From an uncultured Lachnospiraceae bacterium (lineage in GTDB: Bacteria; Bacillota; Clostridia; Lachnospirales; Lachnospiraceae), in the NCBI GenBank assembly GCA_910585465.1, contig CAJUEW010000015.1, positions 1-64,000 of the forward strand: DNA of 64,000 nt, given 5' to 3'. The notes below the pieces were generated by a model. That model was given only the letters and a program-made list of their open reading frames with translations. It had not been told where the DNA came from and searched no databases. Within the stretch, counting starts at the first letter, position 1. The number at the start of each line of letters is the position of its first letter. The position numbers were made by a program, and so were the translations under genes. Below, one piece after another: positions 17,889 through 26,947 of this stretch.

Positions 17889-19004
17889 TTATAAATGAAT
17901 TGTAAATCTCATTCCCTGTGGTTCTTCCATCGGGCGGAATGAATAAGAAATATCCATTGACCTTAATAATGTGTCTATGATATACAGCCCAAGCCCGTTC
18001 CCTCCCTTGTCGCGGTCTCTTGCAAAGTCAGGACGGTAAAACGGTAGGGATATATGCCGCAGTGCTTCTTTGGGGATGGGGACGCATTCGTTTTCTATAA
18101 GGATATTGCGCCCGTCGAAATATACGGAAACTGTTCTTCCCGGTTCCGTGTATGCCACGGCATTGGCAAGGATATTTGACACTGCTTTTCCAAACATCTG
18201 AGGCGGCATTGCCGCCACAAAACTGTCCGGCAGCCCAAGCCGGAAGACGGTTCCTTTTGCCTTAGCGATCAGCATATACGGCTCGCATAAGGAAGAAAGC
18301 AGCTCTGACAGGTCAACTTCCACTGCTTCCTCGTTTTCTGCGGACATCCCTGCCTTTGAGGTTTCAAGGATATCATGTATCATATCCGCGAGGCGTCCTG
18401 TCATTTCCCTGCACTCCGGCAGGTAAGTGTCATAATCCTTATATTTCCCGACACCAAGTATCATGTTCTCCAACGTAGCATTCAGCGCAGTGACCGGCGT
18501 TTTCAATTCATGGGAAGCGGCCCGCAGGAAATCAGCCTTTGACCTCTCGCTCTCACTTACACGCTGTTTCTCAATCTCAAGACTCTCAATAGCCGACAGC
18601 AGGCTCTTGTATAGATGGTTGATATTATCTGCCAGTATGCCAATTTCATCTTTTGAGTTGATTTTACAGGCTACATCCCTTTCCATCCGTGCCATCTGCT
18701 CCGTCACCGCCCCAATCTGTTTTATGGGAACCGTGATCTTCCCCGAAAATACAAAGGAACAAGCTATGGAAATAACCACACAGCAAATCAAAGATAGCGG
18801 CAGGGCTTTCAGGACAGTCCGCGTAACATAGTCTGCCACATTCAAGCTTGTATCGAAAGACAATTCATCGTTCGGGCTGACTGAGACAATAAGCCATTCC
18901 GGTTTTGTAAATAAATAGAGCAATAAGTGGGCAATTACAACGATAAAGAGCATCAGCCCTAATGTATAAAAAAAGGTTTTAGGGAATAGCTTCATCTTTT
19001 TCAC
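17889..19004 (-). CDS. Sensor histidine kinase
   Basis: A 371-residue kinase: TM1 near residues 11-32, a short extracytoplasmic loop (about 35 residues), TM2 near 67-88, HAMP (KITVPIKQIGAVTEQM), HisKA with phospho-acceptor in ASHELKTPVTAL, and a HATPase domain with N-box (NILANAVAYTEPG) and GNGLGLYI. The start is GTG overlapping the regulator stop (GTGA). The small sensor loop resembles kinases that sense antimicrobial peptides through a partner transporter. Together with the next gene and the MacB-like exporter it forms a Vnc/Vex-like module. Confidence 0.9.
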   Translation of the reverse strand: MKKMKLFPKTFFYTLGLMLFIVVIAHLLLYLFTKPEWLIVSVSPNDELSFDTSLNVADYVTRTVLKALPLSLICCVVISIACSFVFSGKITVPIKQIGAVTEQMARMERDVACKINSKDEIGILADNINHLYKSLLSAIESLEIEKQRVSESERSKADFLRAASHELKTPVTALNATLENMILGVGKYKDYDTYLPECREMTGRLADMIHDILETSKAGMSAENEEAVEVDLSELLSSLCEPYMLIAKAKGTVFRLGLPDSFVAAMPPQMFGKAVSNILANAVAYTEPGRTVSVYFDGRNILIENECVPIPKEALRHISLPFYRPDFARDRDKGGNGLGLYIIDTLLRSMDISYSFRPMEEPQGMRFTIHL

Positions 19005-19666
19005 TGCTCCACCTCGTATTTGTATCCTATGCCTTTGACGGTGACAATACAGTCAAGCCGGAGCTTCTTCCGCAGGTTTTTAATGTAGGTATCAACCGTC
19101 CGATCAATGATTGGGCAGCTGTCTCCCCACAGGTCATCCAATATCTGTGAGCGGGTAAGCACCAGCCCTTTATGCTCCACAAGCAGCTTCAGCAAGTCTA
19201 TCTCTTTCGGGGTAATGTCGATTTTGCCGCTTTTGTCCCTTGCTGTATAGCCGGAGAAATTTACTGTAACATCCCCAAAAGTCATGATGTCGGATATGGC
19301 GCCTTTTCCACACCGCCGCAAAAGTGCTGTAATGCGTCGCCCCAACAGAATCATGGAAAAAGGTTTTGTGATGTAATCATCCGCCTGTTCATCAAAACTC
19401 GTCACCTGCGTATATTCATCTTCAAGCGCCGTAAGCATAAGGATGGGTACTGAATTTTTCTGCCGTATCTCATGCAGGACGGAAAGCCCCGATACTTTGG
19501 GGAGCATGATATCAAGTACAACAAGGTCCATATCACCCCTGCCAAATATTTGCAAGCCTTCCGCACCGTCATAAGCGGGAATGACATCATGCCCTGCCGA
19601 TCTTAGGTATTCGCATATTGCCTCGTTTGTTTTCCTGTCATCTTCCACAATTAGTAATGCCGCCAT
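19001..19666 (-). CDS. OmpR-family response regulator
   Basis: A 221-residue regulator: receiver domain with acidic pair in IVEDDR, phospho-acceptor aspartate in LVVLDIMLP (near 52), KPFS lysine near 102; C-terminal winged helix with TPKEIDLLKLLVEHKG and RTVDTYIKNLRKKL. AGGAGGTG precedes the ATG. Its own promoter carries the 21-bp direct-repeat site also found before the ABC permease, so it probably activates both units. Confidence 0.92.
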   Translation of the reverse strand: MAALLIVEDDRKTNEAICEYLRSAGHDVIPAYDGAEGLQIFGRGDMDLVVLDIMLPKVSGLSVLHEIRQKNSVPILMLTALEDEYTQVTSFDEQADDYITKPFSMILLGRRITALLRRCGKGAISDIMTFGDVTVNFSGYTARDKSGKIDITPKEIDLLKLLVEHKGLVLTRSQILDDLWGDSCPIIDRTVDTYIKNLRKKLRLDCIVTVKGIGYKYEVEQ

Positions 19667-19688
19667 ATAAGCACCTCCTGATATTTTG

Positions 19689-19721
19689 AGTTTACCATCT
19701 CAATGTGGAATAAATATGAAA
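19689..19721 (-). promoter_or_regulatory. Autoregulatory operator and promoter of the two-component operon
   Basis: On the plus strand CAATGTGGAAT-AAA-TATGAAA (19701-19721) matches 17787-17807 at 19 of 21 positions. The minus-strand -10 TAAACT lies six bases past CACATTG, exactly as TACGAT does in the ABC promoter. Confidence 0.6.
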
Positions 19722-19918
19722 TCATACGATTCAGAAGAAATATTTTTACCCTCTAGAATCGCTCACTGGAGATGCCATTTCAGAGCATGAAAGAAACCGC
19801 ATTGTGCTATAGCATGAGAAAGAAGTCCGCACAACTCCCTGAACGTGCTAGCCATTCCTCCCACAAGGCTTCACTGGCGCTGCATATAGGATTTCAGATT
19901 TTCCGTGCTTTGCCGATA
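19722..19918. other. Intergenic, no gene seen
   Basis: Between the regulator promoter and the metallo-hydrolase stop. No coding signal or strong hairpin was recognised. Confidence 0.4.
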
Positions 19919-20797
19919 TTACACCCTCTGCCACAGCAGCATACTATCCTGAAACGCAGCCGCCAGTTTTCCATTGTCCTTCAGCCATGAAAGGTAAGAG
20001 CGCACCGTACTGCCCACCAACACATACTGCTCAAAATTCATGGAAAGCCCATAGCCCTTGAACACTTCCTGCAAAATATTTTCAAAGCAGATTGGCTCCT
20101 TACAGATGGATAAAATCCTCCCCGCCACTTCATGCACCTTATCTCGGTTGTAACAGACAAGTTCCTTTATATCATCAGACGCCTCCGCATGGGCAGGAAC
20201 GAATATGGCAGCCTCCATCCCCTCCACCATATCCAGTGTTTCCAGATAAGCACCCACGTCATAAATGAAGGAAATGGCATATTTCTCCAATGTCTCTCTG
20301 CTGCTGATGCAGTCCGCAAGGAATACCACCCCGTCCGGCATGCGGAATCCGACCATATCAAAGAAATGCCCTGGAAGCGGTATCACTTCAATCTCCTTCG
20401 GGAAACTTTCATCTGAGAAATCCGTCACATTGCTCTCCTGCGCCATCAGGAATTTATGCCGTAATTCCATACACGGATAACCGCCATAAAGAAAGGACGG
20501 CTCCAGCACCGGGTATTTTGTAAAAGCCGCCTCAATCCCACTGGAATAGACCTTGCATCCTGTCTGCCCCTGCAGGTATTTGTTTCCGCCGATATGGTCA
20601 GCATTGGAATGGGTATTCAGTATAGCAGTCAGATGCCAGCCGTTCTTATCCAGTATCTGCCTGACCTTCCTCCCTGCATCCTTGTCATTCCCGCTGTCAA
20701 CCAGATAGACATTATCCTTGTCCAGAACGTAGACACCTATCTTTGCCGGACAGTTTATGTAATAACACTTTTCACTAATCTGCACCAATTCGTACAT
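19919..20797 (-). CDS. MBL-fold metallo-hydrolase
   Basis: A 292-residue metallo-beta-lactamase-fold enzyme: the metal motif THSNADHIGG (H-x-x-x-D-H; near residues 62-71), a third histidine in PLPGHFFDMVG (near 144) and the bridging aspartate in VVFLADCIS (near 160), then FVPAHAEA. A C-terminal winged-helix-like segment (LQEVFKGYGLSMNFEQYVLVGSTVRSYLSWLKDNGKL) is typical of the larger hydrolases. AGGAGG precedes the ATG. Substrate cannot be told; thioesters, lactones or persulfides are used by relatives. Monocistronic here. Confidence 0.85.
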   Translation of the reverse strand: MYELVQISEKCYYINCPAKIGVYVLDKDNVYLVDSGNDKDAGRKVRQILDKNGWHLTAILNTHSNADHIGGNKYLQGQTGCKVYSSGIEAAFTKYPVLEPSFLYGGYPCMELRHKFLMAQESNVTDFSDESFPKEIEVIPLPGHFFDMVGFRMPDGVVFLADCISSRETLEKYAISFIYDVGAYLETLDMVEGMEAAIFVPAHAEASDDIKELVCYNRDKVHEVAGRILSICKEPICFENILQEVFKGYGLSMNFEQYVLVGSTVRSYLSWLKDNGKLAAAFQDSMLLWQRV

Positions 20798-20879
20798 TTT
20801 TCATTTCCTCCTCGCTTCCATTTCCTATTACTTCGGCAGAATACCGTTCCCGCTAAAGTAAAAGCCGCATTGATTATAT

Positions 20880-21308
20880 CACAGAAAAGAGGCGATGTGC
20901 TTCGGCTGGATAGACAGCACTACAAAGAAAATGGATAACTGGGTGACTGCCCAAAGGCTGGCTCCAAGGAGAAAAGGCAGTTTATGGTCTGAACTCAATA
21001 AAGAGCGCTGCCGGAGAATGGAACGCCTCGGACGCATGACAGATGCCGGGAGAGCCGTACTTCCCGATATGTCACCAAAAGGATTTACCATTGATGCGGA
21101 TATCGAAAAAGCCTTAAAAGCCGAATCCATTGTCTGGGAGAATTTTCAGAAATTCCCGCCCTTGTACCAGCGGGTACGGATTGACACCATCCAGATCAAA
21201 AAGAAACAGCCTGAACTGTTCCAAAGCAGATTACAGAAACTGATTGACAATACAAGGGAAGGCATTATGTATGGAGAATGGAATGATAACGGGCGACTGA
21301 CAGAATAA
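20880..21308 (+). pseudogene. YdeI/OmpD-associated family protein, N-terminally truncated
   Basis: The frame starts inside the conserved motif CFGWIDS and continues with RLAPRRKGSLWSELNKERCRRMERLGRMT to the end of the family. About 60 N-terminal residues (the part before EALCFGWID) are absent, with an in-frame stop just upstream. Family members are small proteins of unclear function, named after a link with bacteriocin protection. A second, differently broken member is at 45.35-45.78 kb. Confidence 0.75.
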
Positions 21309-21540
21309 ATAGCTTCATTTAGTCATTTGGTTTTTATCGTTTTCCTCATATGCCGTTTCGACAATATCGCCATATTCACAGCCCTATCCCAAAACGCAAA
21401 AAAAGAGGAGCCCACCAGCCACTCCGGTGAACCCCTCCACGCTCAAAATCCCTATCATTAAAATTTGTCCTCAAAGTCAGCCTTGGGTACATTGTATCAA
21501 ATTGTGGTACGCAAACCCGTAAGAGGATATACCGTCAACC
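21309..21540. other. Intergenic with one orphan terminator
   Basis: No gene seen. Contains a minus-strand terminator (21398-21437) and abuts the IS3 element end. Confidence 0.4.
21398..21437 (-). terminator. Orphan minus-strand terminator
   Basis: GAGG-G-CACC arms pair with GGTG-GC-CCTC in an imperfect hairpin, followed on the minus strand by seven T. No minus-strand gene now feeds it, because the IS element lies upstream. Confidence 0.5.
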
Positions 21541-21619
21541 TGGTGTTAGTATATAAGTGTGGACAGGAAAAGTTGAACAACCTATACTATCAAGTGAAAG
21601 AACAAAGGAGATGTGGGGC

Positions 21620-21897
21620 ATGGCAAAAAACCAAAAATCTTATACTCCGGAATTTAAGCAGCAGATCGTGGATCTGTACAATGCCGGAGGAACCTCGTAT
21701 CCGCAGATGGAACGTGAATATGGCGTAAATCGGAGCACATCAGTAACTGGGTGAAACAGCTCTCTCCCATCAGGGTATCGGAGGAGGAAACGGTCACCCT
21801 CAAGGAGTATAGAGCCCTCCAGAAAGAAATCCAGCGCCTTAAGATTGAGAATGAAATATTAAAAAAAGCGACCGCCATATTCGCAAAAGAACAATAA
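21620..21897 (+). pseudogene. IS3 OrfA, frameshifted
   Basis: MAKNQKSYTPEFKQQIVDLYNAGGTSYPQMEREYGVNRS is the HTH of an IS3 OrfA. A missing base near 21741 (AGCACATC instead of AGCACCATC) shifts the frame; when restored it reads ISNWVKQLSPI and then the leucine-rich helix EYRALQKEIQRLKIENEILKKATAIFAKEQ. AAGGAG precedes the ATG. Confidence 0.8.
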
Positions 21898-21905
21898 CCA
21901 AGATT

Positions 21906-22520
21906 GTGACTTTTATCCAGAATCATCTAAACCATTACACGGTATCCCAGCTTTGCAGTGCCCTGAAATTCCTAAGGAGTACCTATTACAAGGCTCTGGT
22001 TTGTGTACCCTCAAACCGTCAGGAGGAATATGAGGAATTCGGCAGGAAGGTAAAACAGGTTTACGATGACTCTAAACAAAGATATGGTGCTGTCAAGATA
22101 GGGCGCACCCTCAATGATAACGGGACACCATGCAAACCACGGAACCGCGCCGGATGACAAAATAAATATTCTGAAACGTGATTTTGAGGCGGAAACCATC
22201 AATCCCAGGGGATTATTCTCCACAGTGATTTGGGAAGCCAGTACACGAGCCAGGCATTTGAGAGGTATCTGATCCGCCATGGGATACTCTATTCATTCAC
22301 CCGTAAAGGAAATCCCTATGACAATGCCTGCATAGAATCCTTCCATTCCATGTTGAAAAAAGAAGAGATATATCTGCACACATACCAGGATTTCAGAGAA
22401 GCCCGGAGGGCAATCTTTGAGTATATAGAGGGCTGGTATAACCGAAAAAGGATTTATAGTACCCTTGGTTATATGACACCACAGCAGAAGGAGGATGAGG
22501 AATCAAAAAAGGCAGCATAA
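21906..22520 (+). pseudogene. IS3 OrfB, central deletion
   Basis: The N-terminal HTH_21 part (IQNHLNHYTVSQLCSALKFLRSTYYKAL) and the C-terminal part (IILHSDLGSQYTSQAF, YDNACIESFHSMLKKEEI, RKRIYSTLGYMTP) are present, but the first catalytic aspartate segment (usually W-x-x-D-I-T-Y) has been deleted between about 22130 and 22200, with frame changes. Two of the three DDE residues remain. Confidence 0.8.
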
Positions 22521-22574
22521 CCTTTCAACTTTTTGTGTCCAAAGTATTGACATAAGTCCATGAATTATCCCTCC

Positions 22575-23318
22575 CTAATATCCGATTTCTTCCAGCCAGT
22601 TACGGATTGTTTCCTGACATTCCGGGATGTCATCCCGGTACACCCCTAACACATTGATTTCTATTTCACTGTCTGGCAGCACCGCCGAAATATCCTTCAC
22701 ACTGGATGCCAGCCCGCCAGTCCCGTGGGAGCAGAACAGCACTACCTTTTTGCCGTCTAAGTCATTTTCCTCCAAAAAAGAGAAAACTGGCATCGGCGCA
22801 CTGTACCACCAATTCGGAAAACCCAAAAATACGGTATCATAATCCGCCATATCCGGTACTGTTTCAACTAGCACCGGCCTTGCATCTTCTGCCTTTTCGT
22901 CTGCGGCACGGTCAAGGCATTCACCATAATCCGCTGAGTACGGTTCTTCCACCTTGACAGAGAATAAATCCCCGCCTGTCTCCTGCTGAATCCACGTTGC
23001 CATCTGCGCTACATTTCCAGGAGCCTGCACACTGGCTGACGTAACAGCATCGATCCCGGAAGTGTCCGCCGCATTCTCTGCCCATGTAAAATATGCAATC
23101 AGTATTTTATTCTGCTCCCTCTGTTCATCCGCAGGCTCTGCCTCTGCCAGTGTTTCCCCTTCCGTGACCGGCTCCGTTTCTGTAATCGTTTCTGAAGAGG
23201 ACGGCACTGGCGACACTGCTGCATCACCGGATTCTAAAGAACCACAGCCGACAAGAGAAAACGCCGTCGCAATCACCCCAAAAACGGTTATCCATTTTTT
23301 CACAGGCTTTCTACCCAT
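22575..23318 (-). CDS. Flavodoxin lipoprotein
   Basis: A 247-residue exported flavodoxin. The N-terminus (KKW, hydrophobic ITVFGVIATAFSLVG, then Cys at about 25) is a lipoprotein signal with lipobox LVGC. A Ser/Thr/Glu-rich linker of about 45 residues leads to a flavodoxin domain: the phosphate-binding loop AYFTWAENAADTSG near 75, FLGFPNWWYSAPMPVFSFLEE near 165 and VLFCSHGTGG near 193. FMN would be held on the outer face of the membrane. Overlaps the upstream flavodoxin gene by 19 bp. Last gene of the cassette, next to the IS3 element. Confidence 0.85.
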   Translation of the reverse strand: MGRKPVKKWITVFGVIATAFSLVGCGSLESGDAAVSPVPSSSETITETEPVTEGETLAEAEPADEQREQNKILIAYFTWAENAADTSGIDAVTSASVQAPGNVAQMATWIQQETGGDLFSVKVEEPYSADYGECLDRAADEKAEDARPVLVETVPDMADYDTVFLGFPNWWYSAPMPVFSFLEENDLDGKKVVLFCSHGTGGLASSVKDISAVLPDSEIEINVLGVYRDDIPECQETIRNWLEEIGY

Positions 23319-23776
23319 GCTTTCAGCTCTGCCTGTGACAGCGCTCCATTCAGCATTTTTCCTCCCAGCAAAACCGCGCCGGGGCAGCTTGGTGCAAGTT
23401 TTTCCTTCGTATTCCCCAGCCCGCTTCCGCCGGAGGTGGCAAACAGTACAATCGTTTTTCCCGAAAAATCATAGCTTTCCAAAAATGTGTTGATGATTGT
23501 CGGCGCAACATACCACCAGATGGGGAAACCGACAAATACCACTTCATACTGATCCATATCTTCCATTTTCCCGGCAATCCCAGGACGGGACTTGGGATCA
23601 TTCATCTCCACGCTGCTCCGGCTTTTCTCATCCATCCAGTCAAGGTCTTCCCTGCTGTAAGGAATCTCCGGCTTGATCTCATACAAGTCTGCGCCTGCTG
23701 CCTCCGACAGCTTCCATGCCGCTTTGGCCGTCACGCCGCTTGCAGAAAAGTACGCTACTAACATTTTTTTGCTCAT
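23300..23776 (-). CDS. Flavodoxin (no signal peptide)
   Basis: A 158-residue flavodoxin: phosphate loop YFSASGVTAKAA near residue 8, GFPIWWYVAPTIINTFLESYDFSGKTIVLFATSGGSGLG and the C-terminal GGKMLNGALSQAELKAWVESL. The start at 23776 has GGAGGT eight bases before it; no signal sequence is present, so it is cytosolic. Flavodoxins shuttle one or two electrons on FMN. Immediately follows a broken MATE gene. Confidence 0.88.
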   Translation of the reverse strand: MSKKMLVAYFSASGVTAKAAWKLSEAAGADLYEIKPEIPYSREDLDWMDEKSRSSVEMNDPKSRPGIAGKMEDMDQYEVVFVGFPIWWYVAPTIINTFLESYDFSGKTIVLFATSGGSGLGNTKEKLAPSCPGAVLLGGKMLNGALSQAELKAWVESL

Positions 23777-23793
23777 TACAACTACCTCCATTT

Positions 23794-24630
23794 TTATGAT
23801 TGAATTACCTGGAAGGTTTTCCACTTCCCGGTCTTTTCCCTCCAGATGAACAGGACGGCCCGGACGGTCCAGTCACATACCATGGCAAGGGCAATCCCAA
23901 TCGCGCCCATGTGCAGGATGCTCCCAAGCAGGTAGGATAAAAACAGCCGCATTGCAACTGTAGAAAGCACCGATACATACATGGTAAGTTTCACATCCCC
24001 CGCCGCGCGGAGTCCATTGCTTAGTGCCCCAGAAAAAGGATACGCCGCAGCATTGAATACATTATGAATCAGCACCAGCCATATTACCAGCCGTTTTGTT
24101 TCCGGTGACAGCGAATAAAAATGCAAAAATACCGGAGTCAGCAGAAAGATGAAAAGGTTCTATGCCGTCGAAATCAAAAGCGTCAGCTTTGTAAGTTTCT
24201 TAAAATAATATCCTGCTGCTTCCGTATTTCCGGTTCCCATACACTGCCCAATCACAGTAATGAATACCAGCCCCATGGCAACACCAGCCAAAGCCGCCAA
24301 TGACCAGATACTCTGTGCCACACCGTTTGCCGCAATCTGGTAAGTGCCGAACAAAGCCACAATGCTGCTCAGCGCCACCTTGACAAGCTGGAAAATCCCG
24401 TTCTCTATCCCGTTCGGCACCGCCACATTCAGAATACTTTTCATCAGACTGCCATGCCAGCTAAAAATCCACTTTCCCCGATACACCACCTCGTTCTTTT
24501 CCCGAAAGCAGAGAAAAGTGATGACCAGCGTATCCGCAAGCCCCACAAACATCACCAGAAGCTGCTCTAAAAACAGGGGTATAATCATTTTTTTAAGTTC
24601 CTGATCAGAAAATAAATCATTCCCGCCCAT
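23794..24630 (-). pseudogene. MATE-family transporter, internal deletion plus amber stop
   Basis: The start (KKMIIPLFLEQLLVMFVGLADTLVITFL) and the second half (SLMKSILNVAVPNGIENGIFQLVKVALSSIVALFG onward) of a MATE protein are joined with roughly 150 residues missing. An in-frame TAG at 24160-24162 splits the second half (LLISTA, stop, NLFIFLLTPVFLHFYSL); tryptophan would fit there. Transport is unlikely. Confidence 0.8.
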
Positions 24631-24666
24631 TATGTCTTTCCTTTTTCACAAGAGCAATATCCTGCC

Positions 24667-26184
24667 CTATTCTATCATCCCATTTGTCCGCAGCCATTCT
24701 TCCACATCACCCGACAGGCTGCTGCCGCCTGAATAATGTACCGATAAAGCCTCACCCATCACCGCATCCGGAGCCAGCTTTGAAATCGCCGTCAGGCTCT
24801 GCCCAAACCTTCCTCCGCCGTGGGAACAGAAAGGAATGATTGTCTTTCCTGTAAAATCATATTCCTCCAGGAAAGACGCTATCGGCATGGGTATGGATGC
24901 CCACCAGTTGGGGTATCCAAGGATGATCGTATCATATTCATCCATATCCTCCACATGGTTCGCCAGTTCAGGGCGCGCCTGCTCATTCTGGTCTCTCTGT
25001 GCCTCATCCAATACAGTGTTATAGTCGTTGGAATAAGGATTGACAAGTTCTATTTCAAATAAATCCGCCCCTGTCTGGGACTGGATTTCCTCTGCGATTC
25101 CCTTCGTATTGCCGCCCCATGAGAAAAACGCAATCAGGGCTTTCCCTTCACTCTCCGGTGCACTCTGTGTACCGGTGCTGACCACACTTTCACTGCCGCC
25201 CACAATACCGCGGACAAGCCGGATGCCAATATTAAAGCTGCCTTTATCTTCGGCAAAAGTCGCCCGATAAGCACTGCGCATATTCTTGGCAAAATCATTC
25301 CAGCCTCCGCCACGGTATACACGCAGCGTTCCCATTTCCGCTCCAATGGGATCTTCTTTTGTATCTGTACCATAATCTCCGTAATAATCCCACACCCATT
25401 CGCCCACATTGCCATGCATATTGTAAAGCCCCCACGCATTCGGCGAAAAGCTGTTTACGGCTACGGTTGTCTGGCGGTACTGTCCCGGTTTTGTGGTCAG
25501 GTTCTCCTGGGAGAAATAATTCCCCTCAATCTCATAAGGGTAATGCCCGTAATAATTTGCTTCCTCCGCACTGATGGAAGTTTCCGTATTAAAAGGCGTC
25601 ACAGTACCCGCTCTGCAGGCATATTCCCATTCTGCTTCCGTAGGCAGACGGTAGCCGTCTGCTCTCCGGTTCCATATGACAGTCTGACCTTCTATTGTAT
25701 AGGCCGGCTCAAAGCCCTCTTTTTCACTCCGGGCGTTACAGTAACGGACGGCATCCAGCCATGTCACATTTTCCACCGGCAGGTCACTGCCCGAAAAAGT
25801 GGACGGATTCTCTCCCATGATTTCCTGATACTCCGCCTGCGTCAGTTCATAAATGCTCATATAAAAGTCGCTGACGGTTACCGTATGCTGTGCCTCATCT
25901 TCCGAGCGCCAGTTCTCCGTCTCCGGACTTCCCATCTGAAAAGTTCCACCCGGAATCAACACAAAATTCTCTGCCATGTTCTCCAATGTTTTTGCTGTCT
26001 CTGCTCCACTATTGGAGGCTGTACCTGCCGTACCGGTTTCTTCTATATTTTCCATGTTTTCCGTCCCCTCCGATGTGCTTCCCGTTTGGGAACCTGCATT
26101 CTGTTCCACCTCTGTTTTCCCACACGCGCACAACATAAAAAGCATAACGGCTGTCAAAACAGCAAATGCTCCGATCCTTTTCAT
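24667..26184 (-). CDS. Lipoprotein with SUMF1/FGE-like domain fused to flavodoxin
   Basis: A 505-residue exported protein. A lipoprotein signal (FAVLTAVMLFMLCAC, Cys near 21) and a low-complexity linker precede a SUMF1/formylglycine-generating-enzyme-like domain (residues about 72-330: FVLIPGGTFQMGSPE, PVENVTWLDAVRYCNARS, RLPTEAEWEYACRAGT, NMHGNVGEWVWDYYG, RVYRGGGWNDFAKNMRSAYR, IGIRLVRG). It then ends in a flavodoxin domain (about 345-505: IAFFSWGGNTKGIA, LGYPNWWASIPMPIASFLEEYDF, PFCSHGGG). The C-terminal cysteine pair of true FGE is not present in the RSAYR region, so sulfatase activation is unlikely. Translationally coupled to the DUF4405 gene (ATGA overlap). Role unknown. Confidence 0.85.
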   Translation of the reverse strand: MKRIGAFAVLTAVMLFMLCACGKTEVEQNAGSQTGSTSEGTENMENIEETGTAGTASNSGAETAKTLENMAENFVLIPGGTFQMGSPETENWRSEDEAQHTVTVSDFYMSIYELTQAEYQEIMGENPSTFSGSDLPVENVTWLDAVRYCNARSEKEGFEPAYTIEGQTVIWNRRADGYRLPTEAEWEYACRAGTVTPFNTETSISAEEANYYGHYPYEIEGNYFSQENLTTKPGQYRQTTVAVNSFSPNAWGLYNMHGNVGEWVWDYYGDYGTDTKEDPIGAEMGTLRVYRGGGWNDFAKNMRSAYRATFAEDKGSFNIGIRLVRGIVGGSESVVSTGTQSAPESEGKALIAFFSWGGNTKGIAEEIQSQTGADLFEIELVNPYSNDYNTVLDEAQRDQNEQARPELANHVEDMDEYDTIILGYPNWWASIPMPIASFLEEYDFTGKTIIPFCSHGGGRFGQSLTAISKLAPDAVMGEALSVHYSGGSSLSGDVEEWLRTNGMIE

Positions 26185-26900
26185 CGTGCGTCTCCTTCCT
26201 TTTTATTTTCCTGCACAGAATTTTTTGACGCAGGAATTCGTCTAATTCCTTTCGATACATAATAGGCTGCAAAAACCCAAAAACACATCATTGCAATATA
26301 TTCCGCAAATACAGCCGCCGCACTCTGTTCAAAATCAAAAAACACAAACTGCTGCTTAAGGAACATATACGAAAGAATATCCTTTCTGCCAAAGAGATAC
26401 AGCCCATACATAGCAGGTATAACTGCCATCACCCATAAAATCCATGTAATAATCTTGGCCTTTTCCCTGCTGCCCGTCAGTTTCCGGCACATTCCCAGAA
26501 CCATGCGCCAGTGAAGCCCCAAATGTACACTCATCAGCACAAATCCCCAATAGGAGGCCGCCAGGTGCATCATCCTTGCCGTTGCCATTGGGCCGCGGAT
26601 GGGAAGCACCGCAAACACATGGCGCGACATCACAATTCCGCTGAATCCCAGACAAAGCATTGTGATCAGGGCACTGAAATTAACGGCAGTCTGTATAACC
26701 CGCAGCAATCCATATTTTCCTCTGAATAAATTCCCATACCATTTCCTGTTCAGAATATTGTGGAACAGGAAAAGCAACAGCATTCCTGCGCCAAACCACT
26801 CATGCAGTTCCTGCCCGGTAATCTGATACGCCATCAGCAAGAGAAGCAGTACCGTCATCAATAAATCAATTCCAGCTTTTATTTTCATTTTTGTCTGCAT
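26181..26900 (-). CDS. DUF4405 cytochrome-b561-like membrane protein
   Basis: About 239 residues with five hydrophobic segments. Histidines sit where haem ligands occur in bacterial b-type cytochromes: ELHEWFG, LFHNIL, SRHVF and MMHLAASYWGFVLMSVHLGLHW. The DUF4405 family is thought to bind haem and pass electrons across or within the membrane. The start at 26900 has AGGAGG nine bases upstream. Its stop overlaps the start of the SUMF1-flavodoxin gene. In this operon it is the only membrane-spanning candidate that could feed electrons to the lipid-anchored flavodoxins; that link is inference. Confidence 0.75.
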   Translation of the reverse strand: MQTKMKIKAGIDLLMTVLLLLLMAYQITGQELHEWFGAGMLLLFLFHNILNRKWYGNLFRGKYGLLRVIQTAVNFSALITMLCLGFSGIVMSRHVFAVLPIRGPMATARMMHLAASYWGFVLMSVHLGLHWRMVLGMCRKLTGSREKAKIITWILWVMAVIPAMYGLYLFGRKDILSYMFLKQQFVFFDFEQSAAAVFAEYIAMMCFWVFAAYYVSKGIRRIPASKNSVQENKKEGDAR

Positions 26901-26947
26901 AAGGCACTGCCTCCTTTCTGAAACAGAATCCATCTGCCGTTGTCAGA

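Larger units (their letters stand above)
21541..22560 (+). mobile_element. IS3-family element, internally deleted, ends preserved
   Basis: The 37-bp ends face each other: both begin TGG and carry TGGACA-N2-AAAAGTTGAA at the same internal distance (21541-21577 and 22524-22560). Between them are OrfA (frameshifted) and OrfB with its central part deleted. The total of 1020 bp is shorter than a normal IS3 element. It cannot make its own transposase but its ends could be moved by a related enzyme. A solo copy of the left end, inverted, lies at 30329-30370. Confidence 0.8.

Noticed and set aside
24667..26184. A true formylglycine-generating enzyme for sulfatases
   Set aside because: The cysteine pair needed in the C-terminal part is not present and no sulfatase gene is in the window.
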